Source: Bacteroidales bacterium
GTDB taxonomy: Bacteria; Bacteroidota; Bacteroidia; Bacteroidales; 4484-276
Assembly: GCA_021740425.1 (NCBI GenBank)
Contig: JAIOZV010000009.1
Location: 1 to 36,149 of the forward strand
Reading direction: 5' to 3'
DNA: 36,149 bases
The position numbers and the translations under genes are program-made. Below, piece by piece: positions 16,109-24,606 of the stretch (within the stretch, counting starts at the first letter, position 1; each line of letters begins with the position of its first letter). The notes under the pieces were generated by a model that saw only the letters and a program-made list of their open reading frames with translations, was not told where the DNA came from and did not search any database.

Positions 16109-19100
16109 TATAATGATTCCTCCACAATTTTTATTTCCTCCTTTGTCAAGCCGTATAACTCATAAACCAATTGGTCAATTTCTTTGTCGGCTTTTTCTAT
16201 TTCAGTTTGGAGTCGGTTGATTTTTAATTTTGTCTTTTCATAGTAATCTTTCCATTCTGACTGGTCTGCCAATGAAAGAATAACTTTTTGTTTTTTTAAT
16301 TCTGAAAGAAAATTTTTAAAATCAGATTCATAAAAGGTTTCTAAATTTTTTGAAACAGAGGTTATTGCTAAATTATCTTGAACCAGTGCAATAAACTTCA
16401 CTTTGCTTTCTTGAAATTCATTTGTTTTTGTTAAAATTCCATCAATCAATAATTCAATTTGTATTTGAATTTCCTTTGATATTTCTGGTACTGGAAAAGC
16501 TTCTAATGTATTGACATTTATCTTCGGAAAAGCATTCCGATTTAAATTTACATTCGACTTTTTAAAATAGGTAGCGCAAAGCTTTGAAACAATCAATGCG
16601 TATAATACTTTAATCGAAATAGTATTATTCTCAAATGGTATCAGATTAAAAACATCTGTATTATTGACATAGGAATCAGAAAGCAAAACTCCATCAATTT
16701 TATTTTTAGATAAAATACGATTAATTAAAATCCTTTCGGCTTTAAAAATATCTGGATTACGGGGCGCTGCAAGATTTTTACCATATTTTATATATTCAGT
16801 AAATGGCACCAAATAATGACGTTGAATATGTCTTGCCCCCAATAATGGAAAATAGGATTCATCAATTTTAATGGCTGAATGATACACTTTTTCATTCATC
16901 ATTTCTCTTGTTTGTGGCGGATTTCCTTTCCCTTTTTCATATGGTTTCATACCTTGATACATTGAGAAAAAATCCTTTAAAGTTTTTTTACCCGATAATT
17001 TAAACTCAGTACTAAAGCCGATTGTATTCTCTTCATCACCTTGTACAAATTGCTTTTGTTCTGAGTATTCCCAAATTCTGAGGTTAATTGCAGTCAATCT
17101 TTCTTCAATTGTTTTGTATTCTTTTGAAATTGAATAAAATAATGTTTTTGGATTCGAAATTTTTACTTTTTGCCCTGTTAAAATTAATGTGTCAACTGTC
17201 GCACTTTCAAAAACTTCATAGGTGTTAATTACTTCAAGAGCATGGTTATCAATAAAAATATCTTTTCGTAAACGTTTGTCAAATTTCGTTGAAAGCCAGT
17301 AGTTTGGAATAATTAGGCTGTAGTACGAATTGGATTTTAAAAGTTTTATAAATTGTTCAACAAAAACACCATAGGTATTAATCTGATATTCCGCTGTTTT
17401 AAAATTTTTGTAAATAAATTCTTTTTCGGATTCTGATATTGAATGAGATTGTACATAGGGCGGATTCCCAATCACCACATCAAAACCTCCATTTGCAAAA
17501 ATATCAGGAAACTCATTTTGCCAATTAAAAGCTTTTTCTCCTGCTACTTCGGGGTTGTCAATAAGTGAATTACCACATTTAATATTGTTGTTCAGTTTAT
17601 TTAGTTTCCTGCCTTTTTGAGCTGTTCTAAGCCAAAGTGAAAGTTTGGCAATTTCAACTGATTCCTCATTTAAGTCAACACCATAAATATTTTTTTCGAG
17701 AATGTCGGTTGTGATGTCGGAGAAAACCAAACCACTTCCAAAAAGCTGTGCACGCAAATCGTCTATTTTGCGATGTTCAGTAATTAAAAAATCTAAAGCT
17801 TGGTTTAAAAATGCTCCCGAACCACAAGCTGGGTCAAGTATAGTTAAACTTAAAAGCCAGTTCCGATAATTAGTTAATTTATCGTCAAGTATTTTTATAG
17901 TGTCTTTTTTACGATTTTTACGCCCTTTGGCATATTCTTCATCAACAATTTCAAGTTCTTTACGTTTTTCCTCGCAAAGATTACCAACGGTATTTTCTAC
18001 AATGTACTTGGTTATGTATTTTGGTGTGTAAAAAATTCCATCTTTCTTACGCTTGGTCTTTTGGGTGTCAATTTTCTCGCCTTTAATTTCTGCTTGTACA
18101 TTTTCTATTTCGCCCAATGAATGTTCAAAAATATGACCGAGAATATTTACGTCAACATCAGTTTCAAAATCATAGTTGCTTAATGTTAACGTATGTTTGT
18201 GTAAAATTTCATCGTCAATCGAAATGTTATCAAGCATTTCATCGTATGCAAATAATCCACCGTTATATGCGTAAATGTCGTATTTTTTGCCTTTGTAACC
18301 TGTGTTCATGTAACCGAAATACTTTTTAAATCGGTCGTACAACGGAACATATTCGTCCAATTCATCTTTTAAGGTTGTCCATTGTTTTACAATCTCACTA
18401 ATTGAATTTGGGGGCAATAATAAACGGTCTTCAGCGAAAAAGATAAACAGAAAACGGTCAAGTAATTTCTGTGTTTTCTTGAAAAGTAAAAGTTTATCGT
18501 TATCTGGATTGTTCTTTACAAGGTTATTATAAATCGCTTCACGGAATTTTGAATAATCGGCATAGAGTTTTTTGGTAATATTTTCTTCCTGTAAAAGTGA
18601 TGATTCTTTAATCTTTTGAGGTAATCCGTTTAGCAAATTTTCTTTTGCCAAACAAAGCCACATTAGCGAAAACTGCTCTCGTGTCAGGTTGAATAAATCA
18701 AAGTCGATATGGTCAACCGCATTTTGAATGTAAAAACGGAGTTTCTCAAAATTTGAAGTAATTACATAAACACATTTTGGATGATGGTTTTTATATCCGA
18801 ATGCTTGTGTTTCAATTTTATCTAAGTCGGTTGTGTCAGTTCCTTTTAATTCAATGACTGCAATAGCATCTTCGCCTTTTAAAATCGCCCCGTCAGCTTT
18901 TTTGCTGTTTGCGATGTTTTTTAATTCCGTTGTCAGGTTGAAATTGGGTTGCGGATTGAGTGTATATCCAAAAATCGAAACGAAAAGCTCCCTTAAAAAT
19001 CCCTCTTGAAATTGTTCCTCCTTTGAATTTCTGATATTATCCTGAATTGAAGGATTTCCAAAATAATCTTGAAACTCCTTGTATTTCTGGTCAATTAGAA

Positions 19101-19155
19101 CGGAATCTAACTCGTTTAAATATTTTTTCTCTACCGATTTTTGAAACAAACTCAT
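16108..19155 (-). CDS. Type IIG restriction-modification enzyme (single-chain nuclease-methyltransferase)
   Basis: 1015 aa. The N-terminal PD-(D/E)xK-type nuclease reads KKADGAILKGEDAIAVIELKG, giving Asp88 and Glu102-x-Lys104. A helical linker runs to about 370, where GIFYTPKYITKYIV begins the N6-adenine methyltransferase. SAM-binding motif I is DPACGSG (441-447), motif II is YGVDLNEESVEIAKLSLWL, and catalytic motif IV is NPPY (564-567). A TaqI-type target-recognition domain starts near residue 725 (LKDFFSMYQGMKPYEKGKG) and a coiled coil closes the protein (about 960-1010). It is expected to methylate one strand of an asymmetric site and cut nearby when the site is unmodified. No BREX or DISARM partner genes are present. 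It looks intact. The next gene is coupled to it by a TAATG overlap. Confidence 0.9.
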   Translation of the reverse strand: MSLFQKSVEKKYLNELDSVLIDQKYKEFQDYFGNPSIQDNIRNSKEEQFQEGFLRELFVSIFGYTLNPQPNFNLTTELKNIANSKKADGAILKGEDAIAVIELKGTDTTDLDKIETQAFGYKNHHPKCVYVITSNFEKLRFYIQNAVDHIDFDLFNLTREQFSLMWLCLAKENLLNGLPQKIKESSLLQEENITKKLYADYSKFREAIYNNLVKNNPDNDKLLLFKKTQKLLDRFLFIFFAEDRLLLPPNSISEIVKQWTTLKDELDEYVPLYDRFKKYFGYMNTGYKGKKYDIYAYNGGLFAYDEMLDNISIDDEILHKHTLTLSNYDFETDVDVNILGHIFEHSLGEIENVQAEIKGEKIDTQKTKRKKDGIFYTPKYITKYIVENTVGNLCEEKRKELEIVDEEYAKGRKNRKKDTIKILDDKLTNYRNWLLSLTILDPACGSGAFLNQALDFLITEHRKIDDLRAQLFGSGLVFSDITTDILEKNIYGVDLNEESVEIAKLSLWLRTAQKGRKLNKLNNNIKCGNSLIDNPEVAGEKAFNWQNEFPDIFANGGFDVVIGNPPYVQSHSISESEKEFIYKNFKTAEYQINTYGVFVEQFIKLLKSNSYYSLIIPNYWLSTKFDKRLRKDIFIDNHALEVINTYEVFESATVDTLILTGQKVKISNPKTLFYSISKEYKTIEERLTAINLRIWEYSEQKQFVQGDEENTIGFSTEFKLSGKKTLKDFFSMYQGMKPYEKGKGNPPQTREMMNEKVYHSAIKIDESYFPLLGARHIQRHYLVPFTEYIKYGKNLAAPRNPDIFKAERILINRILSKNKIDGVLLSDSYVNNTDVFNLIPFENNTISIKVLYALIVSKLCATYFKKSNVNLNRNAFPKINVNTLEAFPVPEISKEIQIQIELLIDGILTKTNEFQESKVKFIALVQDNLAITSVSKNLETFYESDFKNFLSELKKQKVILSLADQSEWKDYYEKTKLKINRLQTEIEKADKEIDQLVYELYGLTKEEIKIVEESL

Positions 19156-19223
19156 TTTATAATAATCTCATTTTTAATCCAGTTATCAATTTGCAAAATA
19201 CAATTTTATCTTCGTTTTCAATC

Positions 19224-19258
19224 CAAAAGTATCATGCTAATCCGTGTGCGTTGGCAAA
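19224..19258 (-). promoter_or_regulatory. Probable promoter of the RM-HEPN operon
   Basis: On the minus strand TTTG (19258-19255), 23 nt, then TACTTTTG (19231-19224), matching TTTG / TAnnTTTG at the long end of allowed spacing. The -33 part lies within the family-2 palindrome, so the boundary element may carry the promoter of the unit. Confidence 0.5.
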
Positions 19259-19330
19259 AAAAGCATGTGTTTGGCAGCGAAGGGTCGGTTGCAGGGATGG
19301 GCTGACAAACTTATGCTTTTGTGGGTTGGC
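19241..19330. repeat. Palindromic element, family 2, right of the RM-HEPN operon
   Basis: AAAAGCATGTGTTTGGCAGC (19259-19278) and GCTGACAAACTTATGCTTTT (19301-19320) pair at 17 of 20 positions around a 22-nt loop. TCCGTGTGCGTTGG (19241-19254) and GCGAAGGG...GGGATGG echo the element at 14601-14719 in the same orientation. Confidence 0.6.
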
Positions 19331-19370
19331 ATTTTCCATTTTTTCTCTTTTCAAATCTGCAATCATGTTA

Positions 19371-19844
19371 CTACTGTGTCGTTTTTTCGGCTTGCGTACA
19401 ACTTCTAAATATCCACATAAACTTGTCACTTTTTGATGGGTTTAGTTTTATCCATTCTTGTTCCTTTTCGATGTGTGTGGCCTTATGTTCAATCACTTCG
19501 GGTGGCTGAAGAGCGTTGCTAAAATTGAGTGCAACTATGGGCGCAATGTCGTGGCTCTTTTGCAAGCCAGGCGCTGGGGGTTCAGGCTTTGTTGTATTAT
19601 CGTAAAGGATTTTTGTTTCGGGGAAGGTGGCGGTGATTTTTTGATAATCCGCTACACTGTAAATCCTGTAAATGTCAACGAAACTCATGTTCCCGGAGCT
19701 TTCCCGGGTGGTTTTTGCCTTCCGGATGCAGGAATAGTCATTTTCAAAAACCCGGCTAATCAGTGGTGTTTCGTGGTGAATTGCGGGAACTGTCATGATG
19801 CGGAGTTGCCTCATTTGGCCTTTGTTAAATTTTTTGGCTGGCAA
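19371..19844 (-). CDS. Doubtful ORF downstream of rubrerythrin
   Basis: The frame is open for 157 codons from a TTG at 19844, but a more natural start is ATG at 19796 or 19688 (MSFVDIYRIYSVADYQ...). The later part (TTKPEPPAPGLQKSHDIAPI, EKEQEWIKLNPSKSDKF) has a protein-like mix of charged and proline residues, but I recognise no domain and there is a competing open frame on the other strand. It sits 30 bp after rubrerythrin and before the right boundary of the accessory block. It may be a remnant or a short lineage-specific gene. Confidence 0.3.
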   Translation of the reverse strand: MPAKKFNKGQMRQLRIMTVPAIHHETPLISRVFENDYSCIRKAKTTRESSGNMSFVDIYRIYSVADYQKITATFPETKILYDNTTKPEPPAPGLQKSHDIAPIVALNFSNALQPPEVIEHKATHIEKEQEWIKLNPSKSDKFMWIFRSCTQAEKTTQ

Positions 19845-19874
19845 ATATTGGAGAAAGTTTTATTGCCGCTACCA

Positions 19875-20453
19875 TTAATAGTTTTCTTCTCGAATTTGCA
19901 TGTAGGCTTTTGGGTGCAGACAGGCGGGGCACATTTCGAGGGCTTTTGCCGATTCGTAAACATAGCCGCAGTTGAGGCATTTCCACCATACTTTGCCATC
20001 TTTCATAAATACTTTGTCCTCAGAAATGTTTTGAAGTAATTTCAGGAATCTGCGCTCGTGTTCAGCTTCAACTTTAGCAATCATTTTGAAAGCAACGGCT
20101 ATTTCGGTAAATCCTTCTTCTTTGGCAATTTCTGCGAATTTTGGATACAATTCGGTCCACTCTTCATTTTCTCCTTCGGCAGCGGCTTTCAGGTTTTCGG
20201 CAGTGGTGCCGATTATTCCGGCAGGATAAGTGGCTGTAATTTCGGTCATACCGCCTTCGAGGAATTTAAAAAACCGCTTTGCATGTTCTTTTTCCTGGTT
20301 TGCGGTTTCCTGAAATATGGCCGCAATTTGCTCGTAGCCTTCTTTTTTTGCCACTTTCACAAAAAATTCATAGCGGTTTCTGGCCTGTGATTCGCCGGCA
20401 AATGATTTCAGCAGGTTTTGTTCGGTTTGTGTTCCTTTGATAGTTTTTGACAT
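19875..20453 (-). CDS. rbr: Rubrerythrin
   Basis: 192 aa from ATG 20453 (MSKTIKGTQTEQNLLKSFAGESQARNRYEFF), the canonical rubrerythrin start; the extra 15 codons from a TTG at 20498 would overlap the promoter. The ferritin-like four-helix domain supplies diiron ligands in FAGESQARNRY (Glu21), NQEKEH (Glu54, His57), the EGENEEW segment and KVEAEHERR (Glu129, His132). The C-terminal rubredoxin domain has CLNCG (Cys159, Cys162) and CPAC (Cys175, Cys178). It reduces hydrogen peroxide to water in the cytoplasm using rubredoxin or NADH-linked electrons, a trait of anaerobes and microaerophiles. It stands alone behind its own promoter. Confidence 0.96.
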   Translation of the reverse strand: MSKTIKGTQTEQNLLKSFAGESQARNRYEFFVKVAKKEGYEQIAAIFQETANQEKEHAKRFFKFLEGGMTEITATYPAGIIGTTAENLKAAAEGENEEWTELYPKFAEIAKEEGFTEIAVAFKMIAKVEAEHERRFLKLLQNISEDKVFMKDGKVWWKCLNCGYVYESAKALEMCPACLHPKAYMQIREENY

Positions 20454-20495
20454 AACATTATTTTTTTTATTGTTGAGAGATAAATATTGAATATT

Positions 20496-20503
20496 CAAAA
20501 GTA
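20496..20503 (-). promoter_or_regulatory. Probable rbr promoter (-7 box)
   Basis: The minus strand reads TACTTTTG (TAnnTTTG), 42 nt before the rbr ATG. CTG about 20 nt upstream is a weak -33 match. The box supports ATG 20453 as the start. Confidence 0.55.
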
Positions 20504-20774
20504 ATATTTTAATTCTACTTTTTCAGCCTGGGATTAAAAGGGGGTCTGGGACAAATTTCATAAAATGATTGTAAACCGCTCTTGCAGTCATCCAATGGAT
20601 CTGATTAAACGGATTATTTCCGCCTTTGACGGAAAACAATTCGATAAATCCTGGTAATTCGATGATAAATTTTATGATGCACAGCCTTTGTAGTAAACCC
20701 CGCTTTCAACCTAAAAAACAGATATCACAGAATAAATAATCATCATTCCTAATTCGGTTGGATTCAATTAACTC
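20504..20774. other. Intergenic stretch between rbr and the AACC repeat
   Basis: No established gene. TCATAAAAT (20558-20566) and ATTTTATGA (20669-20677) are perfect 9-bp inverted repeats, 102 bp apart. They bracket a 30-codon plus-strand ORF at 20565-20657 (MIVNRSCSHPMDLIKRIISA...), which could be a fragment of a larger lost gene. I cannot identify it. Confidence 0.3.
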
Positions 20775-20927
20775 AATTACCAATAACCAATAACCAATAA
20801 CCCAATAACCTATAACCCAATAACCCAATAACCTATAACCCAATAACCAGTAACCAATAACCCAATAACCAGTAACCAATAACCAGTAACCAGTAACCAG
20901 TAACCAGTAACCAGTAACCAGTAACCA
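20775..20927. repeat. Short tandem-repeat array (CCAATAA / CCAGTAA units)
   Basis: About 150 bp of 7-8-bp units of the form (C)CCARTAA or CCTATAA. The left half is degenerate (CCAATAA, CCCAATAA, CCTATAA) and the right half is nearly perfect CCAGTAA repeats, ending directly before the DUF4342 stop codon. It is not a CRISPR: the units are too short and there are no spacers. Confidence 0.92.
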
Positions 20928-20931
20928 CCCC

Positions 20932-21174
20932 CTACTCCTCCATCCTCACCACCTCGATGGTAAACCTTGCGGCAAGTGCTGCCAATGCGCCCACCGCTGC
21001 GAAAACGGGGGCAAGCACTGCACCTATTACACCAATGGTTATAGGGATTTCAAGGTAAGTCTTACCCTCTTCATTTTTAATGATAATGCGATTTACATTG
21101 CCTTCGTGGATGATTTCCTTAATTTTTTTCAGCAGCTCATCGCCTGCTACCTTAAAGTGATTTTGCTTTTCCAT
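20932..21174 (-). CDS. DUF4342 small membrane-associated protein
   Basis: 80 aa. It matches the DUF4342 pattern: an N-terminal amphipathic part GDELLKKIKEIIHEGNVNRIIIKNEEGKTYLEIPITIGVIG, then a hydrophobic alanine- and valine-rich helix AVLAPVFAAVGALAALAARF, ending in a short charged tail (EVVRMEE). The family is widespread in Bacteria and has no known function; the glycine- and alanine-rich helix could insert in the membrane. It follows uvrC at a 143-bp distance with a possible promoter of its own, and the tandem-repeat array touches its 3' end. Confidence 0.85.
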   Translation of the reverse strand: MEKQNHFKVAGDELLKKIKEIIHEGNVNRIIIKNEEGKTYLEIPITIGVIGAVLAPVFAAVGALAALAARFTIEVVRMEE

Positions 21175-21190
21175 TATTGTAAATTTTAGC

Positions 21191-21198
21191 CAAAATTA
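21191..21198 (-). promoter_or_regulatory. Possible -7 box for the DUF4342 gene
   Basis: The minus strand reads TAATTTTG, 16 nt before the ATG, implying a very short leader. No clear -33 element is present. Confidence 0.4.
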
Positions 21199-21317
21199 TT
21201 AAATATATCCGCATTCCGGGAGAAATAACCTTTCCTTTTCTGAAGTCAGGATAAAAGGAACATAAAACTATGTTTATCTGCTTGAAGGCCCATATTAATT
21301 TGCTCTAAGTAAACTAA

Positions 21318-23156
21318 TCATATCGGTTTGGAGGATGATTTTTCTGAATTGTGGAAATACGCAAAAACCGCCTCACTTTTTACATTCCCAATCACAGCTT
21401 GCAATTCCGCTTTGGCGGCCTGCTTTATTTTCTTTACCGATTTGAATTTGGAAAGAAGGGTTTTTGCAAGGGTTTCCCCGATGCCTTCAATTTCGGTCAA
21501 TTCGCTTTTGATCGTTCCTTTTTCGTGACGCTTCCTATAATGTGTGATGCCAAAGCGGTGAGCTTCATCGCGCAATTGTTGAATAATTTTCAGACTTTCC
21601 GATTTTTTATCAAGATGAAGGGGCAAAGGGTCATCGGGAAAATAAAGTTCTTCAAGCCTTTTGGCAATGCCAATGATGGTGATCTTACCACGGAGATTTA
21701 GTTTTTCAAGACTTTTTACTGCCGCCGAAAGTTGGCCTTTTCCACCATCAACTACGATGAGCTGGGGCAACTCCTGGTTTTCATCCTGCATCCGCTTGTA
21801 TCTTCTGAAAATCACCTCCTCCATCGAAGCAAAATCGTTGGGGCCTTCCACAGTTTTAATATTAAAATGGCGATAATCTTTTTTGCTGGGTTTGGCATTT
21901 TTAAAACAAACCATTGCAGCCACAGGATAGTTGCCTTGCATGTTGGAGTTGTCGAAACATTCTATATGTCGGGGTGCTTCATTCATACGCAGATCCTTTT
22001 GCATAGTGTTTAAAATGCGCTTTGAGTGTCGCTCAGGATCGGTAAGTTCGATTTGCTTGCGTTTTTCCAGAAGGAAGTATTTGGCATTACGTTCCGAAAG
22101 TTCCAGCAAGTGCTTTTTATCCCCGATTTTTGGAACCGTTAGTGTTACTTCAGGCAATTCTATTTCAAGAGAAAAGGGTATTAAGACTTCCTTTGAGGTA
22201 CTTTCGAATCTTTGCCTTAAATCAGCTATGGCCAATAAAAGCAAGTCCTCCGCGCTCTCATCGAGTTTCTTTTTCATTTCCACTGTATGAGCCTGCACAA
22301 TGGCTCCGTCAATCACTTTAAGATAATTCACATAACCTGCTTCATTGTCGGTGATAATCGAAAAAACATCCACATCGTGAATTTTTGGATTTACCACCAT
22401 CGATTTGGCCTGGAACTTTTCAAGCAATTCAAGCTTTTCCTTAACAGCCTGAGCCTTTTCAAATTCCATCAAAGCTGCATGTTTTTGCATCAGTGCTTTG
22501 AGTTGGGTCATAACTGTCGAAATATTACCTTTAATAATCTGCCGGATTTCGATGAGGGTGCTGTTGTATTCATCCTCGTCCTGCAGCCCTTCGCACGGGC
22601 CTTTGCAGTTGCCGAGATGGAACTCAAGGCACACTTTGAATTTGCCTTCGCTGATGTTTTTTTTGGTGAGATTGTGCTTGCAGGTTCTAATTTTGTAAAG
22701 TTGACGGATGAGGCCAAGCAAAGTATTCATCAGCTTTACCGAAGCATAAGGCCCGAAATAATCTGAGCCATCATGAATTATATTACGGGTTGGGAAAATG
22801 CGTGGAAAGCGTTCATTTTTGATGCAAATCCATGGAAAGGTTTTGTCGTCCTTGAGGTTTACATTGTAGCGTGGCTGATATTTTTTGATGAGGTTGTTTT
22901 CGAGGAGCAGGGCATCCAATTCCGAACTGACCACAATGTGCCTGATGTCGAAAATTTTGCGCACCATTACCATGGTTTTCCCGCTAATACCGGAATCTTT
23001 GTTAAAATACGATGCTACCCTTTTTTTGAGTGATTTGGCTTTACCAATGTAAATGATCTTTTCGCTTTCGTCAAAGTATTGATACACTCCGGGTTTGTCA
23101 GGCAATGTTCTGACGATCGACTCAAGTTTTTCGATATGTGGATTGGATTTTGACAT
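21318..23156 (-). CDS. uvrC: UvrABC excinuclease subunit C
   Basis: 612 aa, normal for UvrC. Cytoplasmic nucleotide-excision repair: it makes the 3' and 5' incisions around a lesion once UvrB is loaded. The GIY-YIG nuclease is at the N-terminus (PGVYQYF at 22-28, IIYIGKAKSLKKRVASYF at 34-51). The cysteine cluster CKHN...CLEFHLGNCKGPC follows. The UVR motif that binds UvrB is near 205-240 (LMQKHAALMEFEKAQAVKEKLELL). The C-terminal RNase H-like endonuclease has CFDNSNMQG and VVDGGKGQL, and a tandem helix-hairpin-helix (LTEIEGIGETLAKTLLSKF) closes it. thiL is 25 bp upstream on the same strand, so the two are probably co-transcribed. Confidence 0.97.
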   Translation of the reverse strand: MSKSNPHIEKLESIVRTLPDKPGVYQYFDESEKIIYIGKAKSLKKRVASYFNKDSGISGKTMVMVRKIFDIRHIVVSSELDALLLENNLIKKYQPRYNVNLKDDKTFPWICIKNERFPRIFPTRNIIHDGSDYFGPYASVKLMNTLLGLIRQLYKIRTCKHNLTKKNISEGKFKVCLEFHLGNCKGPCEGLQDEDEYNSTLIEIRQIIKGNISTVMTQLKALMQKHAALMEFEKAQAVKEKLELLEKFQAKSMVVNPKIHDVDVFSIITDNEAGYVNYLKVIDGAIVQAHTVEMKKKLDESAEDLLLLAIADLRQRFESTSKEVLIPFSLEIELPEVTLTVPKIGDKKHLLELSERNAKYFLLEKRKQIELTDPERHSKRILNTMQKDLRMNEAPRHIECFDNSNMQGNYPVAAMVCFKNAKPSKKDYRHFNIKTVEGPNDFASMEEVIFRRYKRMQDENQELPQLIVVDGGKGQLSAAVKSLEKLNLRGKITIIGIAKRLEELYFPDDPLPLHLDKKSESLKIIQQLRDEAHRFGITHYRKRHEKGTIKSELTEIEGIGETLAKTLLSKFKSVKKIKQAAKAELQAVIGNVKSEAVFAYFHNSEKSSSKPI

Positions 23157-23181
23157 TGCAAAAATAAATCACGATAATAAT

Positions 23182-24234
23182 TTATTCCTGTTTTCTCAAA
23201 TGATCCCACCCCTGGGCTTTAATTTCAACCACCGGGCCTGATTTGGTAATCAGGTTAACACCACTGTTGGCTGCGGTCATGTGGCCAATTACCGAGATTT
23301 CAGGGATATTTTTAATTTTTTCATAATCTTCAACTTTGATGGTAAAGAGCAACTCGTAATCTTCGCCTCCATTCATGGCATAAAGTGTAGGATCCATTTT
23401 AAAAGATCTCGCTGTATCGTAAGTGTCCTGATCGATGGGGATTTTATCTTCATACACGGTGCATCCCAAATCCGAATGTTTGCAGATGTGTTTGATTTCT
23501 GAAGCCAGTCCGTCAGAAATATCGATCATGGCGGTAGGCAAAATTTGCATATTCCCCAAAATTTTTACAATGTCCTGGCGGGCTTCCGGTTTTAATTGCC
23601 TTTCGAGGATGTAATCGTGGCCTTCCAAATCAGGCTGCATATCAGGGTTGGCTTTGAAAACGGCTTTTTCGCGTTCGAGGATCAGCAGCCCGGCATAAGC
23701 TCCTCCCAAATCACCCGAAACGCAAAGCAGGTCGTTTTCCCCGGCAGGCCCGCGATAAACCACTTTGTCTTTGTCAACAGTGCCGATGGCTGTTACCGAA
23801 AGAAACAAACCCCGCAAACTGCTTGTAGTATCGCCACCCACCAGGTCAACGCCGTATTTTTCGCAGGCAGCGTACATGCCTGCATACAGCTCTTCGATGG
23901 CTTCGAGCGGGAACCTGCTCGAAATTCCCAGTCCTACAATTACCTGCCTCGGGCTACCATTCATAGCATAAATATCAGATAAATTCACGGTGATGGCTTT
24001 GTATCCGAGATGTTTCAGCGGGTAATAACTCAAATCAAAATGCACGCCCTCCAAAAGCAAATCTTTGGTTACGAGCAAATAATTAGTCCCTGCATCAATC
24101 ACAGCGGTATCATCCCCAACTCCGCGAATGGTTGAAGGCTGGAGTATTTTCACATCTTTGGTAAGGTGGTCAATCAAGCCGAATTCGCCCAGTTCTTCGA
24201 TGGTTTTTTTATTTGAATCTCTTTTTTCAAACAT
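23182..24234 (-). CDS. thiL: Thiamine-phosphate kinase
   Basis: 350 aa. It phosphorylates thiamine monophosphate to the active cofactor thiamine diphosphate. It belongs to the PurM/AIR-synthase-like ATP-binding fold: GELGLI-type start (EELGEFGLIDHLT), GVGDDTAVID (metal and ATP binding), LLVTKDLLLEGVHFDLSYYP, the helix HLGYKAITVNLSDIYAMNGSPR, LVGGDTTSS, and the C-terminal ISDGLASEIKHIC and NGGEDYELLFTI. All are in the usual order. No other thi genes are nearby. It heads a probable thiL-uvrC operon and is divergent from the suf cluster. Confidence 0.95.
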   Translation of the reverse strand: MFEKRDSNKKTIEELGEFGLIDHLTKDVKILQPSTIRGVGDDTAVIDAGTNYLLVTKDLLLEGVHFDLSYYPLKHLGYKAITVNLSDIYAMNGSPRQVIVGLGISSRFPLEAIEELYAGMYAACEKYGVDLVGGDTTSSLRGLFLSVTAIGTVDKDKVVYRGPAGENDLLCVSGDLGGAYAGLLILEREKAVFKANPDMQPDLEGHDYILERQLKPEARQDIVKILGNMQILPTAMIDISDGLASEIKHICKHSDLGCTVYEDKIPIDQDTYDTARSFKMDPTLYAMNGGEDYELLFTIKVEDYEKIKNIPEISVIGHMTAANSGVNLITKSGPVVEIKAQGWDHLRKQE

Positions 24235-24303
24235 ATCAAATCATAAAAATGAGCTGCAAAATTAAAAATTTAAGACTACCAGGAATTAGAAAGCTAAGGG
24301 ATA

Positions 24304-24400
24304 GTTGTGGAGAGATGGAGAGATGGAGTTGTGGAGTGGTGGAGAGATGGAGTGGTGGAGTATTGAAGTAGTGGAGTATTGGAGAATTGGAGTAGTGTGG
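24304..24400. repeat. Degenerate tandem repeat (TGGAGAGA / TGGAGTGG units)
   Basis: About 97 bp of 8-9-bp units built on TGGAG with a variable tail (AGA, TTG, TGG, TAT, AAT, TAG). It fills the thiL-sufB divergent gap together with A/T-rich flanks. No gene is seen in 24235-24529. Confidence 0.85.
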
Positions 24401-24529
24401 GAACTGCATCTTCGGGAAGTTTGGAAATAATTTCAGATGAAACATGTTGTGCTGAACTATTTATTTTTTAAGATGTTTAATTTGAGCAGGTTTTCCAATT
24501 TCAATTTATTACAGTTGGCTTAATCGGTA

Positions 24530-24558
24530 TTTGAGTGCTTAAAAATTATCTACTTTTG
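24530..24558 (+). promoter_or_regulatory. Promoter of the suf operon
   Basis: TTTG (24530-24533), 17 nt, then TACTTTTG (24551-24558), an exact match to the Bacteroidota TTTG / TAnnTTTG promoter. It excludes the in-frame TTG at 24535 as the sufB start. No Fe-S regulator site was recognised by eye. Confidence 0.75.
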
Positions 24559-24606
24559 CATCCCTTCTACAAAGGGGATTTTAGACACATTAAAGTAAAT
24601 GCTATC

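Noticed and set aside
16108-19155. BREX PglX or DISARM methyltransferase
   Set aside because: The domain order is similar, but an N-terminal PD-(D/E)xK nuclease is present and no pglZ, brxC, helicase or phospholipase D partner is nearby; type IIG fits better.
19458-20039. 193-codon plus-strand frame over the rubrerythrin end
   Set aside because: Half of it is antisense to the rubrerythrin rubredoxin domain, and it is very rich in Phe, Cys and Gly in the way typical of antisense frames.
20775-20927. Possible CRISPR array
   Set aside because: Units are only 7-8 bp with no spacers, and no cas genes are in the window.
24535-24606. Longer sufB from the TTG at 24535
   Set aside because: The promoter -7 box lies inside this stretch, and SufB similarity begins after the ATG at 24607.
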